From contig CAJOOC010000063.1 of the NCBI GenBank assembly GCA_905236165.1, positions 1 through 58,261 of the forward strand: a stretch of 58,261 bases of DNA, given 5' to 3'. Positions 52,775 to 58,261 of this stretch are shown here, in pieces (positions within the stretch are counted from its first letter, which is position 1; each line of letters begins with the position of its first letter). Below the pieces are notes generated by a model, which was not told where the DNA came from, ran no database searches, and saw only the letters and a list, made by a program, of their open reading frames with translations. Both the position numbers and the translations under genes were made by a program. The DNA is from an uncultured Prevotella sp. (GTDB lineage Bacteria > Bacteroidota > Bacteroidia > Bacteroidales > Bacteroidaceae).

Positions 52775-54109
52775 ATGTACGAAAAAATAGGCTATGCTCT
52801 TGGCGATGCTGCAGCAGGCGGCATCACATGGAAGGTAATGTCGATAGCCTTCCCGTTCTTCTTCACCAATGTCTTCGGGCTCACCGTGGCCGATACGGCA
52901 ACGCTGATGCTTGTGGCGCGTATGTTCGACGTCATCACCGACCCTCTCATGGGAAGCCTGGCCGACCGTACCCGTTCGCGCTGGGGCACATACCGCCCTT
53001 GGCTCATCTTCGGAGCCATACCCTTCGGACTCATCTTCGCCCTGCTCCTCTACACCCCCGACTTCGGGCCTGTGGGCAAGCGCATCTATGCCTATACGCT
53101 CTATCTGCTGATGATGGCGGTATATACGGCGGTGAATGTGCCGTATGGCTCGCTGCTGGGCGTGATGACCGACGATGACAACGAGAAGAACCAGTTCTCG
53201 TCCTATCGCATGGTAGGAGCCTATGCCATGGGCTTCGTCACACTCCTCTCCTTCCCCTATCTGCAGAAAATGGTGGGAGGCAGCAATGCTCACCAGTACG
53301 CCGTCCTCGGAGCAGGCTTCGGCACCCTCGCTGCGGTGATGACGCTGGCATGCGGACTGATGACCAGGGAAAGACTGAAACCCGTCATGGCCGAGACATT
53401 CTCCATGAAACAGTATGCAGACCTCCTCCGCAACAAACCATGGATATACCTCACCCTCATCGGCATCTGCACCAACTTCTTCAATGGCTTCCGCTATGCC
53501 GTGGCGGGCTATCTGCTCGAATACTGCCTGCATGGCAACGTCACCATCAGCGGACTCATCATCAACTATACCGTCTTCATGACCTTCGGCGAGGTCACCT
53601 GCATGATCTTCGGAGCCCTCTCGCCTGCCTTCACGCGTTGGGCGGGCTCTAAGCGCAGGGCATTCATCATCGCCGCAGCCATCTGTGCGGTGTCGTCGGT
53701 GCTCTTCTTCTTCATACCCATGCAACCCGCGTATATCTGGGCAATGATAGCCATCGTGGTAATAACATCTGTGGGCATAGGGCTCTATTCGCCACTGCTG
53801 TGGTCTATGTATGCCGACGTTGCCGACTATGCCACGGAGAAGAACGGCACCTCATCAACGGGACTCATCTTCTCCTCGGGCACGATGTCGCAGAAGTTCG
53901 GCTCTGCCATCTCCGGAGCACTCGTGGCATTGCTGCTGGGCATGGCAGGCTTCGTGTCGCAGACCAATGAGGCGACAGGCGAGACCGTCATCACCATCAC
54001 CAACGCCGAAGCCGTCAACCAGATGATATGGGCTATCTTCTCCCTCTTCCCCGCAGCAATAGTCCTCATCATGATATACCTTATTTATAAATACCCTATC
54101 AGGAAATAA
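52775..54109 (+). CDS. GPH family sugar:cation symporter (MFS, MelB-like)
   Basis: 444 residues, 12 membrane segments. Glycoside-pentoside-hexuronide:cation symporter. The family start KIGYALGDAAAGGITWKVM is followed by the cation/substrate region ARMFDVITDPLMGSLADRTR, with Asp residues as in MelB, then WGTYRPWLIFGAIPFG. A second-half signature is SMYADVADYATEKNGTSSTG. It probably imports the oligosaccharide cleaved by GH94. A GC-rich hairpin follows at 54199-54230. Confidence 0.93.
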   Translation: MYEKIGYALGDAAAGGITWKVMSIAFPFFFTNVFGLTVADTATLMLVARMFDVITDPLMGSLADRTRSRWGTYRPWLIFGAIPFGLIFALLLYTPDFGPVGKRIYAYTLYLLMMAVYTAVNVPYGSLLGVMTDDDNEKNQFSSYRMVGAYAMGFVTLLSFPYLQKMVGGSNAHQYAVLGAGFGTLAAVMTLACGLMTRERLKPVMAETFSMKQYADLLRNKPWIYLTLIGICTNFFNGFRYAVAGYLLEYCLHGNVTISGLIINYTVFMTFGEVTCMIFGALSPAFTRWAGSKRRAFIIAAAICAVSSVLFFFIPMQPAYIWAMIAIVVITSVGIGLYSPLLWSMYADVADYATEKNGTSSTGLIFSSGTMSQKFGSAISGALVALLLGMAGFVSQTNEATGETVITITNAEAVNQMIWAIFSLFPAAIVLIMIYLIYKYPIRK

Positions 54110-54126
54110 TCCCGTTCCTATACTAA

Positions 54127-54161
54127 AAGCTTAATGCTTAAAGCTCAATGCTTAAAGCTCA
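54127..54161. repeat. GCTTAAT/GCTTAAA 7-bp array
   Basis: GCTTAATGCTTAAAGCTCAA then TGCTTAAAGCTC: five 7-base units after the symporter gene. Another copy is at 58228-58261 and a short one at 54294-54316. Confidence 0.88.
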
Positions 54162-54198
54162 TAACCACCCCCCTCCCAGCGGCGCAATTATAAAAGAA

Positions 54199-54236
54199 GC
54201 GTGGGGCACGCCTATTGGCATGTCCCACGCATTGAT
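54199..54236. terminator. Probable terminator after the symporter gene
   Basis: GCGTGGGGCA (54199-54208) pairs with TGTCCCACGC (54221-54230) with one G-U, followed by ATTGATTTTAT. Lies between convergent genes. Confidence 0.65.
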
Positions 54237-54267
54237 TTTATAAAATGAATGGTTAATGGTCAACTCA

Positions 54268-54316
54268 GGGACGTGGGCATCTTGCCCGCGATAATGCTTA
54301 ACGCTTAACGCCTAAA
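54268..54316. repeat. GGGACGTGGGCAT element and GCTTAACG array at the lipoprotein 3' end
   Basis: GGGACGTGGGCATCTTGCCC (54268 on), then AATGCTTAACGCTTAACGCC. The lipoprotein stop codon (TTTTAG on the minus strand) lies at the array edge. Confidence 0.8.
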
Positions 54317-54974
54317 AGTCTGCTATGGCGAAATCTTTCCCAAAGGCCTTTGCACTCTGTGGCCATGTAGTCGTTTCAGACATACCGTCACCGTCACCGA
54401 TGATGCGATAGCGACCAGGCTTCATGATGTACTTCTCTTCGTAGTCATTATTCTCCAGCATAATGAACGCATAGCGCATGTCCTTAATGCCGCTGGAAGT
54501 CTTTGTACCAGTGATCAGCGTCGCAGTCTTGTAGGTGTAGCCGTGGTTTGTTCCCGACATGTTCAAGTATATGGTGAAGTTGTTGCCCTTACCGCTGATG
54601 AGGGCTCCACTGCCTGTACCTGTGCTACCGCCGGACTCCATGAGGCTGATGGTGTTATTGGTCGTGTTCTGACTATAGAAGTTGAAGTATGCATCTGAAA
54701 ATTCATCTATGCCCTGTGCATTGTATGAGTCATAGATTAGTTTTGCAGGCGACATAATGTATACACCTTCTATTGACGGCGGTGTCACACCATCATAGAT
54801 AGTTATGTGTTTTGACAACTCGCTAAGGTACTGGGCCGGTATTACAGTCGTAATACGACTGTCCTCGTATGTCACTGGGGAGTCAGAGCCACCATTATCA
54901 TCATCACCACCGCAGCCGGTGAATCCCAACATCGCTCCGAAGAGCATTGCAATCATTGTAAGTTCTTTCTTCAT
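54312..54974 (-). CDS. Lipoprotein of unknown function
   Basis: 220 residues. A lipobox GFTGC puts the lipidated Cys at 21, followed by GGDDDNGG, an acidic stretch like the lipoprotein export signal of Bacteroidota, so it is probably surface-exposed. The rest is beta-like and rich in Ser/Gly/Thr (LMESGGSTGTGSGALISGKG), with no domain I recognise. The start MKKELTMIAML is the natural one. It lies downstream of a secreted-protein gene on the same strand, separated by about 140 bases containing a GCCCCGCGGGG repeat. Confidence 0.75.
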   Translation of the reverse strand: MKKELTMIAMLFGAMLGFTGCGGDDDNGGSDSPVTYEDSRITTVIPAQYLSELSKHITIYDGVTPPSIEGVYIMSPAKLIYDSYNAQGIDEFSDAYFNFYSQNTTNNTISLMESGGSTGTGSGALISGKGNNFTIYLNMSGTNHGYTYKTATLITGTKTSSGIKDMRYAFIMLENNDYEEKYIMKPGRYRIIGDGDGMSETTTWPQSAKAFGKDFAIADF

Positions 54975-55054
54975 TGTTCAGTTTTTTTTAGGGTAATATT
55001 TGATTCTTTACTTTTGACTTCGTCGACCCACTCACAATGCTTCTTAAAGAATTT

Positions 55055-55112
55055 GCCCGCCCCGCGGGGGCAACAACGGGCAATTCTTTATAGTCGCTTT
55101 GCTCGGGGTTCA
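55055..55112. repeat. GCCCCGCGGGGGCAACAACGGGC / GCTCGGGGTTCA element
   Basis: GCCCCGCGGGGGCAACAACG ... TTTATAGTCGCTTTGCTCGG then GGTTCA. A second copy at 58172-58227 has the same two blocks (GCCCCGCAGGGGCAACAACG; CGCCTCGCTCGGGGTTCA). Confidence 0.88.
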
Positions 55113-55116
55113 CTCT

Positions 55117-56544
55117 TCACTTCACCGTCACCTTTCTTGAGGTGTCGTCAGCCTGTTTCTCTATCACCATGCCCTTTGCCGGTGTAGTTATGCGTTTGCC
55201 GTCGAGGGTATACCATTCTGTGGCAACTTTATTGCTCTTGGCACCAATGTTCTTCACGCTGTTAACCTCCTTAACCCTGCTCTGTGCGGTGGTGAGGAAA
55301 GTCTTCATGTCGCCTATGACAGACTGTACCTTCTCGTTGGCGGCAGCGAAGTTAGTCTTGCTGAAGAACTTCTTGAAGGCGTATTCGGCATTGTTGTTAT
55401 TATAGAAGATGATGTGTGGCATCAGCTTCCATTCCTTCTCTTCCTCGTTATACAGAGAGCTGAGCACCATCGTTGCTGCGGGGGTGCTGCTGCCGTCGTA
55501 GTAGAGCTTCACGTCCACATACTTGTTGGCCTCGTCGAGGGATGGCTGGAAGGCCTCTTGGGTGGAGTTGTCGGCTGACATTAGGGCCTTCAGGAAGGAA
55601 GAAATGTCGCTCACCTTGCCTACTGCCTGTGCCTTTCCGAGCACGTCCACCTCCATGTTGATGGTGTTGATGCCGAAGTCCATAGTGTTGAGGTTGATGC
55701 CGGTGAAGGTGCCAGGCATGCTGAGCTTCAGCGATGCGATGGTGAGGTCGTTGCTCTTTGCGGTGAAGTCAATGTTCAATCCGAGGCCGGGCTTGTAGCC
55801 TGTCTGGTTCATCGTCAGTGTGAAGAAACCGTCGCCGTTGCTCTTGGCAAAAGAGAAGGAGGTATTGAGGAGCAGACCCTCCACTTCGTTGGTGACAGAG
55901 CTGGGGTCGATGCCGATGGTGGCATCCATCACTTTCTTACCGCCCTGTGTCAGCACGATGTTTGTCGTCTCAACAGCCACCGTCACCTTTTTCACGCCGT
56001 TCACGTAGTTCTTCACCTTCTCTAATGGTATGCCCAGAAGAGATGACAGCATCTTGCCATAGTCATCGAGGAAGTCCTCGGCATCATCGTCTGTTACGGG
56101 CAGGAGATACTCCACCGGCTGTCCCGTCACGTTGGCTGACAACACGCAGTCGTTGCCGTTCTTGTCGGGGAAGGCCATACGCAGGTCCTGCGAATTAGCT
56201 TTCTTAACCCATTTGCCGTTCTCCACGGCGAAGATGCCGCTGGCTATGCGCGGTGTTATGGCCACCTGGAAGTTTGAGGTGCCTTCGATACCCGTCTTCA
56301 GGTCGAGCAGCGTGTGGCGCAAGTCCTGTGCTATTTCCGTCATGTCATACTTCATGGCCTGATCCAGCAGGTCCAGTGAATTCTTGTAGGCGTTGTCGTC
56401 CCACATTCCCAACATCTCCGTCACGATGCCGTTAATCTTGGCGAAGTTAGGATCATCAGTAGGGTTCGTTTCGGCATTGGCATGGAATGGTGCCATGACC
56501 ATCATGGCCAATGCAAAGATGTAAGAGGTAAATTTTACTTTCAT
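55117..56544 (-). CDS. Secreted protein of unknown function
   Basis: 475 residues from the ATG at 56544 (MKVKFTSYIFALAMMVMAPFHANA, a good signal peptide). The longer ORF from 56628 is rejected: its extra 28 residues (CSATKTKTKTKT) are the translated TTCGTCTTCG repeat. The mature protein contains long amphipathic beta-like stretches (GFFTLTMNQTGYKPGLGLNI). It ends with YTLDGKRITTPAKGMVIEKQ...RKVTVK, a Bacteroidales-type C-terminal tail. No catalytic motif recognised. A -7 box lies upstream beyond the repeat mosaic, giving a leader of about 145 bases. Confidence 0.75.
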   Translation of the reverse strand: MKVKFTSYIFALAMMVMAPFHANAETNPTDDPNFAKINGIVTEMLGMWDDNAYKNSLDLLDQAMKYDMTEIAQDLRHTLLDLKTGIEGTSNFQVAITPRIASGIFAVENGKWVKKANSQDLRMAFPDKNGNDCVLSANVTGQPVEYLLPVTDDDAEDFLDDYGKMLSSLLGIPLEKVKNYVNGVKKVTVAVETTNIVLTQGGKKVMDATIGIDPSSVTNEVEGLLLNTSFSFAKSNGDGFFTLTMNQTGYKPGLGLNIDFTAKSNDLTIASLKLSMPGTFTGINLNTMDFGINTINMEVDVLGKAQAVGKVSDISSFLKALMSADNSTQEAFQPSLDEANKYVDVKLYYDGSSTPAATMVLSSLYNEEEKEWKLMPHIIFYNNNNAEYAFKKFFSKTNFAAANEKVQSVIGDMKTFLTTAQSRVKEVNSVKNIGAKSNKVATEWYTLDGKRITTPAKGMVIEKQADDTSRKVTVK

Positions 56545-56574
56545 AGGTTTATTTTTTATTTGGTTAAACAATAT

Positions 56575-56690
56575 AGTTTTCGTCTTCGTTTTCGTCTTCG
56601 TAGCGCTGCAAGCGCGTTTCGTCTTCATAGGGACGAATGTCCCGCTTCGTAGACAGGAGTCCTCCTGCCGCTTCGTCTTCCATTGCGCTA
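56575..56690. repeat. TTCGTAG/TTCGTCTTCG hairpin mosaic
   Basis: TTCGTCTTCG repeated, then CGTAGCGCTGCAAGCGCGTT, GGGACGAATGTCCC and AGGAGTCCTCCT hairpins, each bounded by CTTCGT. Same family as 1011-1176 and the CYTH insert. Confidence 0.88.
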
Positions 56691-56698
56691 CAAAGTTA
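56691..56698 (-). promoter_or_regulatory. Candidate -7 box for the 56544 gene
   Basis: Minus-strand TAACTTTG. No TTTG at the usual spacing (nearest CAAA on the plus strand is 25 bases away), so it is only a partial match. Confidence 0.4.
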
Positions 56699-56900
56699 AT
56701 AAAAAGACTTGAAACACCTTTCCCAAATTCTCAAATTTTAGTCCCAAATTCTCAATTTTTTCATTTGCCTTCAAAAAACGCCCATTTCATCGGGATTCAT
56801 ATTTCGACGATTTCTTTGACGATTTACTCTTTACTCTCCCATTTTTCAATCTTCGCTCCTCCTCTTCAATCCTCTGTTCCACTTTTTTTCTGCACTTTTA

Positions 56901-56932
56901 TTTGCTCAAACCATCAAAAATGCTTACCTTTG
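56901..56932 (+). promoter_or_regulatory. Promoter of the AraC-type regulator
   Basis: TTTG (56901-56904), 20 bases, TACCTTTG (56925-56932). The start would be near 56938-56940, directly at the ATG of 56941. It rules out the ORF-track start at 56902. Confidence 0.75.
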
Positions 56933-56940
56933 CCCCCACT

Positions 56941-58170
56941 ATGCTGTTCAACATCCTCACCATATTGCCCATGTTGGTATGCGGACTCATCACAATGTGG
57001 CTCCTCATGATACAGTGGCGCTATCGCCGCCGTGAGCGTTCCTGGCTCATAGCATGGGGCGTCGCCGCCACGATGCTCTATGCATGTCATGCAGAGTATT
57101 TCAGCCGACCCGATGTGGCCAATCCCTATGCCGACACCATCTATGCCGTATGCAACCTGGCCGTCTATCCCCTATACCTCTTATATATTATAACGCTCGT
57201 CAGGGGTCGCTGCCCCCGGCGCGGCATCATAGCACTACTGCTGGGGCCTGCCGTCATAGGCGGCGTGGTGCAGGGCATCCTCTATGGCATGATGGACAGT
57301 GCCGGGGCCCGTGAGTTCAACCTCATATTCCTGTGTAACGACAGCATGGAGCCACTGCATGGCGTGTCCCGGCTCCTGGCCCTGTGGCATGTGGCGTGCC
57401 GCATCATCTTTGCCATAGAGGTCGTCGGCGTCGTCTTCGCCGGACAGTATCTCATACGACACTACGACGAAGACATCGCCATGAACTATGCCGACACCGA
57501 GGGACGACTCCTCACCTCTGTGCGAACCATACTGTGGATACTGCTGGGCATATCCGTAATGTCAGTGGTGGCAAACATCATAGGGCGCCATTGGTTCTCC
57601 GACTCGACATGGCTGCTCATGATACCCTCCCTCGCCTTCTCCCTGCTACTCTCCCTCATAGGGTGGGAAGGCATAATGTACGGCCTCGCACCAACCAGCA
57701 GCGAGACCCTGGCCACGTCAGAGTCACTCGCCCTCAATGCCGACGAGGCGCAGCTTGCTGACGGCACGGTGCCCACACCTGTCGTGGCAGAGCACATCAG
57801 GCAGACGCTGCGCGAGAAGAAGCTGTTCCTGCGTCACGACCTGCGTCTGTCAGACCTCACCGAGGTGATGCACACAAACCGCACCTACCTCTGGCAGGCA
57901 CTCAAAGAGAGCGACACCACGTTCTCCGACCTTATCAACACGCTGCGAATAGAATATGCGGCAGAACTGATACGCAAGCAGCCCGAGACGTCCATCAGCA
58001 ACATTTATGTCTTGTCGGGATACTCCAGCCGCAACTCCTTCTACCGTAACTTCCACGACATAATGCATTGCACTCCCCGAGAATATGCAGCAAGATACTA
58101 TCTCACTATCACCTCCCCCCAACCCTCTCCCGAGACCTCTCCCCAACCCTCTCCCAGGGAGAGGGAGTAA
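56941..58170 (+). CDS. Membrane-bound AraC-family transcriptional regulator
   Basis: 409 residues if started at ATG 56941; 56971 is the next option. The 56902 start lies inside the promoter. The N-terminal half has about six to seven membrane helices (LFNILTILPMLVCGLITMWL; GIIALLLGPAVIGGVVQGIL; ILWILLGISVMSVVANIIG). The C-terminal third is an AraC DNA-binding domain (about residues 290-390) with LRLSDLTEVMHTNRTYLWQA and ISNIYVLSGYSSRNSFYRNF, ending at CTPREYAARYY. It probably senses a membrane or periplasmic cue; its targets may be the divergent secreted protein and lipoprotein (inference). The last 18 residues (SPQPSPETSPQPSPRERE) come from a CCCTCTCCC repeat. Confidence 0.88.
   Translation: MLFNILTILPMLVCGLITMWLLMIQWRYRRRERSWLIAWGVAATMLYACHAEYFSRPDVANPYADTIYAVCNLAVYPLYLLYIITLVRGRCPRRGIIALLLGPAVIGGVVQGILYGMMDSAGAREFNLIFLCNDSMEPLHGVSRLLALWHVACRIIFAIEVVGVVFAGQYLIRHYDEDIAMNYADTEGRLLTSVRTILWILLGISVMSVVANIIGRHWFSDSTWLLMIPSLAFSLLLSLIGWEGIMYGLAPTSSETLATSESLALNADEAQLADGTVPTPVVAEHIRQTLREKKLFLRHDLRLSDLTEVMHTNRTYLWQALKESDTTFSDLINTLRIEYAAELIRKQPETSISNIYVLSGYSSRNSFYRNFHDIMHCTPREYAARYYLTITSPQPSPETSPQPSPRERE
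58108..58170 (+). repeat. CCCTCTCCC dispersed repeat forming the AraC C-terminus
   Basis: CCCCAACCCTCTCCCGAGAC then CTCTCCCCAACCCTCTCCCA then GGGAGAGGGAG; two tandem units plus a complementary arm, providing the stop codon. Confidence 0.85.
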
Positions 58171-58171
58171 C

Positions 58172-58261
58172 TCGCCCCGCAGGGGCAACAACGGGCTGCG
58201 TTTCATAGACGCCTCGCTCGGGGTTCAAAGCTTAATGCTTAAAGCTTAATGTTCAATGTTC
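58172..58261. repeat. GCCCCGCAGGGGC element followed by GCTTAAT/GTTCAAT 7-bp array
   Basis: Second copy of the 55055-55112 element, then AAAGCTTAATGCTTAAAGCT and TAATGTTCAATGTTC up to the window edge. The last units equal those inside glf. Confidence 0.9.

Noticed and set aside
52772-53725. 317-residue minus-strand His/Glu-rich ORF
   Set aside because: Exactly antisense to the GPH symporter; His/Glu richness mirrors membrane-helix codons.
56545-56628. N-terminal extension rich in KTKTKT of the 55117 gene
   Set aside because: Translation of the TTCGTCTTCG repeat; the signal peptide begins at 56544.

Overview
The window looks like a chromosomal segment of a gut or oral Bacteroidota, most likely Prevotella or a close relative. 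Support comes from Bacteroidota-type promoters (TTTG, about 20 nt, TAnnTTTG) upstream of several genes, secreted proteins with C-terminal 'NGQKV...GLYI.NGKV' tails, a TPR/TonB-dependent receptor, a sufBCDS order, a SpoIIE-type response regulator and many glycoside hydrolases. I see no tRNA, rRNA, CRISPR array, phage or transposase gene. Genus assignment is inference.

Layout. 1-1258 is gene-free: a terminator-like hairpin, dispersed repeats and a probable long leader. 1259-9685 encodes a 1922-residue secreted multi-domain protein, a 73-residue acidic protein, a four-helix-bundle/zinc-ribbon protein and a secreted protein of unknown function. 9858-14573 carries a GH105 hydrolase, ettA and glf. 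A bidirectional terminator follows, and then a long leftward block (30091 down to 14715): histidine kinase, sufBCDS, a TrmH-type methyltransferase, GH3, M13 peptidase, a secreted protein and GH35. pnp is leftward from its own promoter. 45551 down to 33298 is a leftward signalling/transport cluster: response regulator-PP2C, membrane coiled-coil/WD40 protein, beta-propeller pseudokinase, soluble histidine kinase, TPR-TonB receptor, M20 deacylase, Na+-coupled symporter and phosphopantetheinyl transferase. 45748-54109 is rightward: acyl-CoA synthetase, prfB, a 49-residue membrane protein, CYTH protein, C_GCAxxG_C_C protein, GH94 phosphorylase and a GPH sugar symporter. The end holds a lipoprotein, a secreted protein and a divergent membrane-bound AraC-type regulator.

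How genes may work together. GH94 plus the GPH symporter form a disaccharide import/phosphorolysis pair. GH105, GH35 and GH3 suggest pectin/hemicellulose use. Three of the four gene junctions from the phosphatase to the TonB receptor (44391, 42643 and 39029) are ATGA-type overlaps, so that cluster is probably translated and regulated as a unit.

The most striking property is a dense population of short dispersed repeats of at least seven families: 8-bp CGTTANNN arrays, 7-bp TCTCAAT/GTTCAAT/GCTTAAT arrays, a TCTGCGAT palindrome, TTCGTAG hairpin mosaics, a GGGACGTGGGCGT element, CCCCTC/GAGGGG elements and a GCCCCGCGGGGC/GCTCGGGGTTCA element. They fill most spacers. Members of at least four families also lie in frame inside coding regions (glf, GH94, CYTH, a secreted protein) or form the C-termini of proteins (GH105, AraC). 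A further internally duplicated segment sits inside the M20 gene. This resembles the coding-region palindromic elements of Rickettsia and is the main candidate for something undescribed here.
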